A DNA stretch of 64,000 nucleotides from Chloroflexota bacterium (lineage in GTDB: Bacteria; Chloroflexota; UBA11872), in the NCBI GenBank assembly GCA_028874175.1, contig JAPPLN010000017.1, positions 1 to 64,000 on the forward strand, read 5' to 3'. How positions within the stretch are numbered: position 1 is the stretch's first letter; each line of letters starts with the position of its first letter. Positions 40,842-48,756 of the stretch are shown here, in pieces. The notes under the pieces are model-generated. The model did not search any database and was not told the origin of the DNA. It was given only the letters and a program-made list of their open reading frames with translations. A program made the translations under genes and the position numbers.

Positions 40842-43706
40842 TCAGCCGGCTCGGAACGTGACGGGCTCCGAGGTTGCGGTGTTGCCGGCCCGGTCGGTCG
40901 CGATCGCCACTGCCTCGTGCTCCCCCGGCTCGCTGGACCACGCGACCTGGAAGGGTGCGAACCGGGCGACCCCCACCGATTCGCCGTTGACGTAGAACTC
41001 CACCCTTGCCACGCCGCCGGCATCCTCCACCTCGGCCCCCAGGGGCACCGTTCCGGCGGCCGCGCTGGTCTCGGCGCCCAGGCCCACCACCTCCACGACC
41101 GGCGGCGTGTTGTCCACCAGGAATCGCCGGTACGCAACCTCGGCGCCCCCGTCGGCGGCCCGCACCGTCAGTCGCAGCGTATACACGCCGTCGGGCAGTT
41201 GGATGGTATCGACCGCCTCGAGCTGTTGCTCCGTCCGGGGCGTGTCCGCCGGCGAGCCAATCCGCGTCCATGCGCCTGGCGCGGGCCCAACGCCATAGTG
41301 CAACTCGAATGCGACGAATCCGCCGATCGTGGCTGTGCCGAAGATTTCCATGATGGTTCGGACGGCCTGGCCTTCCGCCGGCGCCGTGATGTGGGCGCCA
41401 ACTCCTTCGGCCGTCGCCACGGCAGACCCGGCGCCGCCCGCGAAGGCATCGGGCGGGAGCCGGAACCGGGAGTCCTCGTCCACCCCGCGTTGCCAGGCCT
41501 CCGCCTCGGTCGGCAGGACGACAAATACCTGTTCTTCGACTTCGTCGGGCGGCGAGTCCGGCGTCGCCAGAAGCCCGGTGGGGACGTGGATGCGAAACGG
41601 CTGATGCACGACGTCACGCTGCGTTGGAACCGTTCCCGGCGCGAACTCCTCCATGCGGGTCTCCGGCGTGAACGGCGAGGGCAACAGCCCGGACAGCGAG
41701 TCGACCTCCTCCTCGATCACGGTGGGAGGACGCGGCCAGTCGACGATGTCCATGCCGGCATGTGCGTGATCCATGAAGCGCTGCCAGATCGGCCCGGCGC
41801 CGCGGACGCCGGTCACATCGTCCATCGGTGTGCCGTCGGCATTCCCTACCCACACGCCGGCGGCCAGTTGCGGCGTAAAGCCCACCGTCAGCGCGTCGCG
41901 CGTGTTCTCGGTGGTCCCGGTTTTGACGGCGGCCGGCCGGTCGGCCAGGTCCAGCAGTTCGCGAACCTGCCCGAAGCCGACTTCCCGGGCGGCCCGATCG
42001 GAAAGGATGGACGTCATCAGGTACGAAACATCCGGCGCAAGCACGCGTGCGCTGAGCGGGACCCGCGCAAGCGCGAACGGCGACTCGTCGTCGGCCAGCG
42101 AGCAGCCGTCGCCCAGTTGCTCCACGATCAGCCCGCGGGCGTCGCGGACGCACAACACTGCCGAAGGCGTCACTCGCCGGCCGCCAGCGGCCACGGAGGC
42201 GTACGCGCCGGTCAGTTCGAGCAGCCGCACCTCGTTGGACCCCAGGGCTACCGCCGGGCCGATGCGTGACCGGTCCGTGAGCGACGTGATGCCAAGCCGG
42301 CCCGCGACGTCCAGCGTCGCGTCGATGCCGGCGAACAGCTGTGTACGCACGGCCGGAATGTTGAGCGAACTGCTCAGGGCCGTGCGCAGGCTCACCGGGC
42401 CGCGAAACTTCCGGTCGTAGTTGCGCGGCCGGTACGGCTCCTGGCCGGCGATGGACACCGTGGTCGGAATATCCAGCAGCATGGTGGCCGGGCTGTAACC
42501 CTGCTCCAGCGCGCTGGCGTACGTGAACAGCTTGAACGCCGACCCCGGTTGCCGCAGCGAGGTGGTCACGTTGACCTGGCCGTCGATGGCCTCGTCGTTG
42601 AAGTCCAGGCTGCCGACCATCGCCAGGATTTCCCCGGTGGCCGGGCGGATGGCGACCAGCGCCCCGTTGGTGACCTCGCGGTCGGCCAGGGTCGCCACGT
42701 GTTCGCGGACCGCGGCGTCGGCCGCGGCCTGCAGGTCCAGATCCAGCGTAGTGGTGATCTCCCAGCCCTGGCGGCTGATCTCCGGGCCGTAGCGGTCCTG
42801 CAGGTCGCGGACCACGTAGTCCAGGAAGTGCGGCGCCGGGGAGCTTGTCTCCCGCGGCGGCTCAATCCGCACCTCCTCCTCCCGAGCCGCTACCACCGCC
42901 CCCGCCGGCGCCAGTCCGTGGCGGGCGATGGCCGCCAGCACCCGCAACTGCTCGCGCCGCGCGGCCTGGGGGTCCACGTGTGGGTTGTGCAGGGATGGCG
43001 CCGGCAGCAGGCCCACCAGCAGGGCGGCCTCGGCCAGCGTCACGTCGGCCAGGTCCTTGTCGAAGTAAGTCTCAGCCGCCGCGGCCACCCCGTAGGTCAG
43101 GCCCCCGTAGTGGTTCTGGTTCAGGTACAGGCCCAGGATCTCGTCCTTGGAGAACCGCTGGCTGATCTGCCAGGCCAGCACGGCCTCGCGCAGCTTGCGT
43201 TCGTAGGTCTCCTCGGGCGTGAGCAGGGCGTTCTTGACGAGCTGCTGGGTGATGGTGCTGGCGCCGGACACGACCTCGCCGCCCCGCCAGTTATTCCAGA
43301 GCGCGCGGGCGATCGCGCGGATTTCCACGCCGGGGTTGTCATAGAAGGTGGCGTCCTCGGCGGCGACCACGGCGATCTTGACCACTTGCGGGATGTCTTC
43401 GGGCGGCACCACCCGGCGGCGGCCCTCGCCCAGCAGTTCGCCGAGCGGCCGGCCCTGCCGATCGTGGATCGTGGTGGTCTGGAAGAGCTCGCCGCCGACC
43501 GTCGCGATCTCATCGACCGGCGGCAGGTCCGTCAGGAATGTCGCGGCGACGTTGAGCGCGATAGCCACGGCGGCGCCGGTGGCGATGACCGCGGCCAACA
43601 GGACGGCGGCGACGCTGGCCAGCCCGGCGGCCGCCAGGCTCAGCCACAACCAGATGCGGCCGCCGCGCTTGCGCGGTCGCGCGATCAGGCGACTAGGCTT
43701 GCGCAT
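40842..43706 (-). CDS. class A penicillin-binding protein (bifunctional transglycosylase/transpeptidase)
   Basis: The 954-residue protein polymerises and cross-links peptidoglycan. After one membrane helix, a GT51 domain carries AAEDATFYDNPGVE with E117, and STITQQLVKN. The transpeptidase domain has SAFK (nucleophile serine near 389), SSSLN and KTGTTENTRD (near 595). About 250 residues beyond contain Ig-like beta domains (TPPVVEVVGLGAETSAAAGT and following), similar to PBP1C-type tails. The canonical H in EDxxFxxHxG is N here. Its ATG overlaps that of the divergent VTT gene by two bases. Confidence 0.93.
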   Translation of the reverse strand: MRKPSRLIARPRKRGGRIWLWLSLAAAGLASVAAVLLAAVIATGAAVAIALNVAATFLTDLPPVDEIATVGGELFQTTTIHDRQGRPLGELLGEGRRRVVPPEDIPQVVKIAVVAAEDATFYDNPGVEIRAIARALWNNWRGGEVVSGASTITQQLVKNALLTPEETYERKLREAVLAWQISQRFSKDEILGLYLNQNHYGGLTYGVAAAAETYFDKDLADVTLAEAALLVGLLPAPSLHNPHVDPQAARREQLRVLAAIARHGLAPAGAVVAAREEEVRIEPPRETSSPAPHFLDYVVRDLQDRYGPEISRQGWEITTTLDLDLQAAADAAVREHVATLADREVTNGALVAIRPATGEILAMVGSLDFNDEAIDGQVNVTTSLRQPGSAFKLFTYASALEQGYSPATMLLDIPTTVSIAGQEPYRPRNYDRKFRGPVSLRTALSSSLNIPAVRTQLFAGIDATLDVAGRLGITSLTDRSRIGPAVALGSNEVRLLELTGAYASVAAGGRRVTPSAVLCVRDARGLIVEQLGDGCSLADDESPFALARVPLSARVLAPDVSYLMTSILSDRAAREVGFGQVRELLDLADRPAAVKTGTTENTRDALTVGFTPQLAAGVWVGNADGTPMDDVTGVRGAGPIWQRFMDHAHAGMDIVDWPRPPTVIEEEVDSLSGLLPSPFTPETRMEEFAPGTVPTQRDVVHQPFRIHVPTGLLATPDSPPDEVEEQVFVVLPTEAEAWQRGVDEDSRFRLPPDAFAGGAGSAVATAEGVGAHITAPAEGQAVRTIMEIFGTATIGGFVAFELHYGVGPAPGAWTRIGSPADTPRTEQQLEAVDTIQLPDGVYTLRLTVRAADGGAEVAYRRFLVDNTPPVVEVVGLGAETSAAAGTVPLGAEVEDAGGVARVEFYVNGESVGVARFAPFQVAWSSEPGEHEAVAIATDRAGNTATSEPVTFRAG

Positions 43707-44355
43707 GGCTGAGTCTGAACAGGCGCCCGGCGCCCTCCAATCTGCATCCCCTCAAGGCTACGCCCCGCCTGACGCCGCCGGGACGGTGGACGACCCGCCG
43801 CCGCCCCGGTCCCGCTGGCGACTTGCGGCGCAGGCGCTCGGCCTGGTGGGCGTGTTCGCCATCGCGATTCTTGCGGTGGTCTACGCGGACGTCCTGCGCG
43901 ACCGGCTGGCGGGCGCGGGCTACGCGGCGGTTTTCGTCATTACCGCGGTCGGCGCGGCCACCCTGATCCTGCCGGCGCCCGCGGCCGTGAGCGTCGGCGC
44001 CTTTGCCGCCGCCCTGGACAGCATCTGGGCGGTTGGTCTGGTCGCCGCCACCGGCCAGATGGTGGGAGAACTCGGCGGCTACTACGTGGGGTGGTCCGGC
44101 AAGGGCGCGCTGAGCCACGTTAAGGGTTATGCCCGTCTCAGCGGCTGGATGGCCCGCTACGGCGTGCTGACCTTGTTCGTCATGGCCGCGATTCCCAACC
44201 CCTTCTTCGATGTGGCCGGCATGATCGCTGGCGCCACCCGGATTGGGCTGGTGCGTTTCGTTCTGGCGTCGTGGCCGGGCTTGGTGATCAAAAACCTTGC
44301 CTTCGCCTGGGCCGGGGTAGCCGGCCTGCAACTGTTGGGCTGGCTGAATCACTAG
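43705..44355 (+). CDS. VTT (SNARE-associated/DedA-like) membrane protein
   Basis: The 216-residue protein has about five membrane segments and the VTT-domain landmarks: FVITAVGAATLILPAPAAVS, GELGGYYVGWSGKG, and AAIPNPFFDVAGMIAGATR. The F/Y-D-x-x-G-x-x-AG pattern is shared with DedA and TVP38 proteins, some of which flip lipids. The ATG at 43705 shares the sequence CATG with the opposite start codon of the PBP gene, so no intergenic space exists. A downstream start or leaderless transcription is possible, as no ribosome site is seen. Confidence 0.8.
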   Translation: MAESEQAPGALQSASPQGYAPPDAAGTVDDPPPPRSRWRLAAQALGLVGVFAIAILAVVYADVLRDRLAGAGYAAVFVITAVGAATLILPAPAAVSVGAFAAALDSIWAVGLVAATGQMVGELGGYYVGWSGKGALSHVKGYARLSGWMARYGVLTLFVMAAIPNPFFDVAGMIAGATRIGLVRFVLASWPGLVIKNLAFAWAGVAGLQLLGWLNH

Positions 44356-44358
44356 CCG

Positions 44359-44514
44359 CTAGGCGCCCGACCCTTCGGTTGGCGGCTCCGGCGCCAACTC
44401 GTCGCCCACCAGGCGCCGCCTGGCCTCGTCGTAGGCAAAGACTCCCACCGCCACGACGATGATGAGCACGACCGCCAGACCGATGGTGGCCAGAACTCCG
44501 GTGATGAACCGCAT
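44359..44514 (-). CDS. small single-helix membrane protein (51 aa)
   Basis: A 51-codon frame starts at ATG 44514, eight bases after GGGAGGAG, a strong ribosome site. It encodes MRFITGVLATIGLAVVLIIV and onward, one membrane helix, followed by a charged tail (YDEARRRLVGDELAPEPP). The stop overlaps the end region of the VTT gene, convergent with it by three bases. It is too short for usual gene-finding cut-offs, but the ribosome site and clean topology support it. Function unknown. Confidence 0.65.
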   Translation of the reverse strand: MRFITGVLATIGLAVVLIIVVAVGVFAYDEARRRLVGDELAPEPPTEGSGA

Positions 44515-44976
44515 CGGACTCGCTCCTCCCGTGTGGGCCCGCGGGTCAGCGTGCCTTAGGCCCGATTCTAATTCTCGCTCGCAACTTGTGCGTTGACACG
44601 CGACGCAAACTGTTACTTGGATGATTGCGGGTTCGCAACGGTGCGCCGTTTACAGGTTTGGAGCCATGCCACACGTGCCGAGCGCCCGCCGAACCGGCCC
44701 CGAGCCAATTAACTGCAATTCAAGTCAACGCGCCTCGGCTTGTCGCGCGTAACGAGAGCGTCGAATCTTCGACGTCGGCGACTTGAAGTAGCCGCGACGG
44801 GTTCAGGTCGGCGAGGTGATCGACGAGCCTCCATGCGGCCCAAATCGTGACTGAGATAAGCCTAACCGTGCCAATTGTTCCTTTCTTAACAGATATGCGG
44901 AGCTTCAGCTTCATGCGGGCCGTTTGCTAGCCTCTCCGTCCCGCATCAAAGGCGCGGTGCGGCTATCGGGGATGGG
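44515..44976. other. intergenic region upstream of dnaA
   Basis: About 460 bases with lower GC than the surrounding genes. It contains TTGACA at 44594-44599, which could be a -35 element on the plus strand, though no good -10 is found at the right distance. One weak small frame (44720-44914) is listed separately. I see no DnaA boxes here; those lie on the other side of dnaA. Confidence 0.4.
44720..44914 (-). CDS. hypothetical small protein (64 aa), doubtful
   Basis: The frame starts at ATG 44914 with MKLKLRISVKKGTIGTVRL and contains WAAWRLVDHLADLNPSRLLQ. Codon choice is not strongly GC-biased, unlike typical genes here, and no good Shine-Dalgarno sequence precedes the ATG. It is divergent from dnaA by 62 bases. 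I cannot assign a family. It may be a chance frame in a regulatory region. Confidence 0.28.
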   Translation of the reverse strand: MKLKLRISVKKGTIGTVRLISVTIWAAWRLVDHLADLNPSRLLQVADVEDSTLSLRATSRGALT

Positions 44977-46341
44977 ATGCTGAGCCAACGAACGTGGGAG
45001 GCGGCCCTCGGCGCGCTGCAAGTCGAGGTTCCGAAAGCGGATTTCGCAGCTTGGTTTCGAGATGCAAGGTTTGTCCGCGCCGGTGGGCGCGAGATCGTCG
45101 TAGCGGTCCCCACCGTATTCGCCAAGGAGATTGTGACGCGCCGCTACCGCGAACTGGTCGCGCGCGCGGTGTCGACGGCGCACGGCGGTGACGTTGACGT
45201 TACGTTTGTAGTGCAGGCCGAGCCGCCGGCCGCTCCACCGAGATGGCTGGCGGATTCCCCTCCAGCACCGGCGCCTGTGCCGCGTGCCGCTGGAACCTCC
45301 GATATCCGCCTCAACCCCCGCTACACCTTTGAGCGCTTCGTCGTCGGCTCGTCCAACCGCCTGGCGCACGCAGCGGCCCTGCGGGTGAGCGAGCGGCCGG
45401 GCAGCGTGTACAACCCGCTCTTTCTCTATAGCGGGGTCGGGCTGGGCAAGACCCATCTGCTGCACGCCATCGGCCACGCCGTCCTGGCCCGCCGCCCGGA
45501 CACCCGCTTGCGGTACGTGCCCTGCGAGACGTTCGTCAACGACCTCCTCTATGCCATCCGCACCGAGGGCCAGGGCGAGAGGCTCCGCCGCTTCCGCGAG
45601 CGCTATCGCGCCGTTGACCTGCTGATGGTGGACGACGTTGAGTTTCTCTCGCGCACCGAGGCCTCGCAGGAGGCCCTGTTCCACACGTTCAATGCCATCT
45701 ACGAGGCGGGCGGGCAGATCGTGCTCACGAGCGATCGCCCGCCGCGTGAAATCGCGCGCCTCGAAGCCCGTCTGCGCAGCCGCTTCGAAGTCGGCCTCGT
45801 GGCCGACCTTCAAGCGCCCGACCTGGATCTGCGGCGCATGATCCTGCACCAACAGGCCGAGGCCGCCGGAACCCGGGTTCCGGACGATGTGGTGGACTTC
45901 CTCGCCGACCGGATCACCCGCAACGTGCGCGAACTGGAAGGCGCGCTGACCCGCACCCTGATCTACGCCGAGTTGCACGGGTTGGACCTGCAGGCATCCA
46001 CCGCTGAGCAGGCGCTCTCGGGCCTCGGCCGGGCGGCGGCTGACCGCCCGCCGACCACGGACGCGATCCTCGCGGCTACGTCCCGTCACTTTGACGTCCC
46101 GCAAGACGACCTGCTGAGCAAGCGTCGTGACGCCCGCACGGCCGGGGTGCGCCAGGTCGCCATGTACCTGATGCGCAACGACGGCCGGGAAACGCTGCCG
46201 GAAATCGGGCGGTTCCTCGGCGGCCGCGACCACACCACGGTGCTGCACGGGTGCGCCAAGATCGAGCGCCGGCTAAAGCTTGAGGATCGGCTCAAGGCCG
46301 ATATCGAGGCGATCCGCGCGCACCTGGCCGACGGCTCCTGA
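44977..46341 (+). CDS. dnaA: chromosomal replication initiator protein DnaA
   Basis: The 454-residue protein binds DnaA boxes and opens the origin. Domain I (LSQRTWEAALGALQVEVPKADFAAWF, read in pieces) is followed by a short Pro/Ala linker. The AAA+ domain opens NPRYTFERFVVGSSNRLAHAA with Walker A SGVGLGKTHLL (about 151-161), Walker B DLLMVDDVEFL and sensor LTSDRPPRE. Domain IV carries the DNA-binding signature GRFLGGRDHTTVLHG near residue 415. Length is typical. The DnaA boxes lie immediately downstream, so dnaA sits at the edge of oriC. Confidence 0.97.
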   Translation: MLSQRTWEAALGALQVEVPKADFAAWFRDARFVRAGGREIVVAVPTVFAKEIVTRRYRELVARAVSTAHGGDVDVTFVVQAEPPAAPPRWLADSPPAPAPVPRAAGTSDIRLNPRYTFERFVVGSSNRLAHAAALRVSERPGSVYNPLFLYSGVGLGKTHLLHAIGHAVLARRPDTRLRYVPCETFVNDLLYAIRTEGQGERLRRFRERYRAVDLLMVDDVEFLSRTEASQEALFHTFNAIYEAGGQIVLTSDRPPREIARLEARLRSRFEVGLVADLQAPDLDLRRMILHQQAEAAGTRVPDDVVDFLADRITRNVRELEGALTRTLIYAELHGLDLQASTAEQALSGLGRAAADRPPTTDAILAATSRHFDVPQDDLLSKRRDARTAGVRQVAMYLMRNDGRETLPEIGRFLGGRDHTTVLHGCAKIERRLKLEDRLKADIEAIRAHLADGS

Positions 46342-46350
46342 CCCCTCGGT

Positions 46351-46400
46351 TGTGGATAACTAGCCATCCTGTGTGGACAACCAGCCCTCGGTGTGGATAT
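46351..46400 (-). other. DnaA-box array of oriC
   Basis: Three boxes lie on the minus strand at about 20-base spacing: TTATCCACA (46351-46359, perfect consensus), TTGTCCACA (46372-46380) and ATATCCACA (46392-46400). The near two-helical-turn spacing would align DnaA protomers on one face of the DNA. Confidence 0.9.
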
Positions 46401-46561
46401 AGACGGCTTGCCTGGGGCTTCCGCCTCGCCAACCGCAACTGACCCTGATCCGTATCCACCGTCGCGCCCGGCCAGCCCACAGCCCGACCATCCGCCCCAT
46501 ATCCGCGCGCGCCGCCGCCACCAGAAGGCCTCTGTGAGCGTCCGCCGCTCCTTCCACACAC

Positions 46562-46610
46562 TTCACGTGATTATTAAGATTATTCTTAGTTTCTTTATAT
46601 GATCTGTTGG
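46562..46610. other. AT-rich DNA-unwinding element
   Basis: GATTATTAAGATTATTCTTA and the following TTTCTTTATATGATC make the most AT-rich stretch near the origin, embedded in a GC-rich genome. ATTATT is repeated. It lies about 160 bases from the boxes, a reasonable position for strand opening. Confidence 0.75.
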
Positions 46611-46805
46611 TCACGGGATAACCACGACAAAGCGCCCCTTCAAGGCAGCGTGCGGGTGGTATCTGCGTATGGTGAACGCTCCGTAGGCGACCAGGAAAAC
46701 CTTGCGCTCCCGGCACATGCGGCTGGTGCGTGAGAGAGCAGCGGTGCGGACGGTACCCGAGGCGGCGTGTCGGAGACCCGGGTCGGAGATCTGGACAGAG
46801 CCCCC

Positions 46806-46834
46806 TGGACAGCAGTAACCTGACCGTGTACAGT
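46806..46834 (+). promoter_or_regulatory. candidate promoter of parB
   Basis: TGGACA (46806-46811), a 17-base spacer, then TACAGT (46829-46834) is a good sigma-70-type pair that ends 20 bases before the parB ATG at 46855. Confidence 0.6.
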
Positions 46835-46854
46835 TTGTGGGCCGGGGATCATCG

Positions 46855-47682
46855 ATGACCCTTTCGCAGAAGGCCCTGGATCCCGATGCGGGCGATCCCT
46901 TCGGGGCCGTGCCGAGTGACCGGCGCTCGATTCCGCTGGACCACATCGAACCCAACCCGCAGCAGCCGCGGCGTCGGTTCGATCCCGAGGAAGAGGCTGC
47001 GCTGGCTGAGTCAATTCGGCGGCACGGCGTACTCCAGCCATTACTCGTCACACCGTCAACCACCCGGCACGGACGGTTTGTCCTGGTTGCCGGCGAACGC
47101 CGCTGGCGTGCGGCCCGGAAGGCGGGCCTGGCGGAGGCGCCGGTCACCGTCATCGCCGCTGACGCTCGACGGCGCGCCGAGCTGGCGCTTGTGGAGAACA
47201 TGCAACGCAGCGACCTGGGGCCCATGGAACGAGCGGGCGCTTACCAGGCGCTGATTGACGACTTCGGCCTGACGCAGGCGCAGGTCGCGGACATTGCGGG
47301 CGTCAGTCGCTCGACGGTTACGAACACCCTGCGGCTCCGGAAGCTGGACGCGGAGATGCGGCAGGCGTTGTCCGAAGGCCGCCTTACGGAAAGCCACGGG
47401 CGCACGCTGGTGGGCATCTCCGACCCCGTGACACGGCACCGGCTGTTCCTGCGAATGCTCACTGGCCGCCTTAACCTGCGCCAGGCTGAGCGTGCGGCCC
47501 GGCGCATGCTGACCTCGCCGCGGCCGCCCGATGTGGAGCTGGAGCACGTCGCCGAGCGCCTGCAGTGGCGGCTGGGCACTCGCGTTCGCTTTGTGGGCAC
47601 CCGCAAGCGCGGGCGCATCCAAATCGAGTATCGAGATCCGGAGGACCTCGATACCTTGCTGAGCGTCCTCTTGCCGGAGTAG
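46855..47682 (+). CDS. parB: chromosome-partitioning protein ParB
   Basis: The 275-residue protein binds parS and spreads on DNA with CTP. It shows IPLDHIEPNPQQPRRRFD, the CTP-binding/arginine motif GERRWRAARKAG, LVENMQRSDL, and a helix-turn-helix LTQAQVADIAGVSRSTVTNT. The C-terminal dimer part (TRVRFVGTRKRGRIQIEYRD) is complete. GGGGA seven bases before ATG 46855 sets the start; the GTG at 46837 is less likely. It directly follows oriC. Its usual partner parA is not in this window. Its stop touches the rhomboid start, and the first parS core begins two bases later. Confidence 0.95.
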   Translation: MTLSQKALDPDAGDPFGAVPSDRRSIPLDHIEPNPQQPRRRFDPEEEAALAESIRRHGVLQPLLVTPSTTRHGRFVLVAGERRWRAARKAGLAEAPVTVIAADARRRAELALVENMQRSDLGPMERAGAYQALIDDFGLTQAQVADIAGVSRSTVTNTLRLRKLDAEMRQALSEGRLTESHGRTLVGISDPVTRHRLFLRMLTGRLNLRQAERAARRMLTSPRPPDVELEHVAERLQWRLGTRVRFVGTRKRGRIQIEYRDPEDLDTLLSVLLPE

Positions 47683-48378
47683 ATGTTTCACGTGAAACAT
47701 TGGCAGCCCGGTCGAGTAACCGGGGTCTTGCTGGCGGCCAACGCCACGGTTTTCCTGCTCCAGGCCGCTCAGGGCCCGGCTGGGCAGGAATGGATCGTCC
47801 GCTACGGGCTGATCCCCGCGGTGCTCGCGCAGGGCGAGCGGTTTTCCATCCCCGGCGCGCCGACGCCGTACGCGCTGACGCTGCTGAGCTCCTCGTTCCT
47901 CCACGGCAACCTGGGGCACTTGGCCGTGAACCTCGCCTTTATCGCCGTGCTTGGGTCGATGGTTGAGCGCGCGGTTGGCGCATGGCGGTTTGCGGCGCTT
48001 TGGACGGCCGCCGTCGTGCTGGGCGGGGCCTTCCACGTGCTGATGAACAGCGGATCCATCGTCCCCACCATCGGGGCCAGCGCCGGGGTGGCCGGGCTGA
48101 TCGGTGTAGTGACCGTCGGCGGGTGGGGCGGGCTGATTGCCGGCGGGTTGTGGCTGTCGGTCCAGATCATCGGGGCCGTGGCTCGGGCGCCGCACCTCCT
48201 GGACCCGGACGTCGCGTGGCAAGCTCACCTCGCGGGGTTTGCCGTGGGTGTCGTGGGAGGGTTGCTTGTGCGCTGGGAGATTCGGCGGCGCCGGATAGCG
48301 AGGCTTGGCGGGGCCGGGCCCCGAACGCCCGTGGTCGCTGGTTCAGGTTACGACGGTCGGGGAGAGACGCATGGCTAA
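47683..48378 (+). CDS. rhomboid-family intramembrane serine protease
   Basis: The 231-residue protein has six or so membrane helices and the rhomboid signatures: SSFLHGNLGHLAVNLAFI in the second region, GASAGVAGLIG with the catalytic serine near residue 133, and AHLAGFAVGVVGG with the histidine near 182. It cleaves membrane proteins within the bilayer. The start codon directly follows the parB stop (TAGATG), so the two are co-transcribed. Its first codons, MFHVKH, are written entirely by the parS palindrome. Confidence 0.88.
   Translation: MFHVKHWQPGRVTGVLLAANATVFLLQAAQGPAGQEWIVRYGLIPAVLAQGERFSIPGAPTPYALTLLSSSFLHGNLGHLAVNLAFIAVLGSMVERAVGAWRFAALWTAAVVLGGAFHVLMNSGSIVPTIGASAGVAGLIGVVTVGGWGGLIAGGLWLSVQIIGAVARAPHLLDPDVAWQAHLAGFAVGVVGGLLVRWEIRRRRIARLGGAGPRTPVVAGSGYDGRGETHG
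47684..47699. promoter_or_regulatory. parS centromere site 2, inside the rhomboid start
   Basis: TGTTTCACGTGAAACA matches the consensus exactly. It overlaps codons 1-6 of the rhomboid gene and follows the parB stop by one base, 1.3 kb from the DnaA boxes. Confidence 0.95.
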
Positions 48379-48628
48379 CCGCCGCCGGTCGACCCGACGG
48401 CGGCGGCGCACGCCAATCCGGCCCGCCACGCGGCGGCCGACACCTTCAGCCGAGGCTCAACCCCGGCGCGTCGCCGCCACCGACAGACCCGCCCCGGCCG
48501 CCACCGTCGGCCGCCGCACGGTCTCGTTGCCCTCGTTGCCCCACCTGCGCCGCGACCTGCTGCTCAGCGCGGCTCTGGGTGTCGGTCTGACGCTGGTCGT
48601 GATCGTCGTTGGGCTGGTGACCGGCTAG
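48371..48628 (+). CDS. small basic single-helix membrane protein (85 aa)
   Basis: The 85-residue protein has a very basic N-terminal half (NRRRSTRRRRRTPIRP) and one C-terminal membrane helix (LLLSAALGVGLTLVVIVVGL). ATG 48371 overlaps the last codons of the rhomboid gene and has GGGGAGAG upstream. Position and overlap place it in the parB-rhomboid operon. The basic half might bind DNA or phospholipid headgroups. No family is recognised. Confidence 0.7.
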   Translation: MANRRRSTRRRRRTPIRPATRRPTPSAEAQPRRVAATDRPAPAATVGRRTVSLPSLPHLRRDLLLSAALGVGLTLVVIVVGLVTG

Positions 48629-48756
48629 CAACCGGTGGCGGCGCGCAGGCCGTTACATATAATCCTGCCCGGTTGAGGCGGTGTCGGCGCTGCGTACCCT
48701 CCGTCGGATGCGGCGATCACGGAACCGTCCGTAGCGACGAAGGAAGGGTCGAGGAC

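Larger units (their letters stand above)
46342..46620. other. replication origin oriC
   Basis: Directly after dnaA comes a cluster of DnaA boxes (46351-46400), a spacer of about 160 bases with weaker sites (for example GTATCCACC near 46452), and an AT-rich tract (46562-46610). Genes dnaA and parB flank it and three parS sites lie within 20 kb. This combination is the standard architecture of a bacterial chromosomal origin. A GC-skew switch was not computed. Confidence 0.88.

Noticed and set aside
44515-44976. Second oriC segment upstream of dnaA
   Set aside because: No TTATCCACA-like boxes were found there; all clear boxes lie after dnaA.
46611-47225. 204-residue minus-strand frame overlapping oriC edge and parB
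   Set aside because: Mostly antisense to parB with low-complexity Arg/Ser; the tail across 46611-46830 has no family resemblance.
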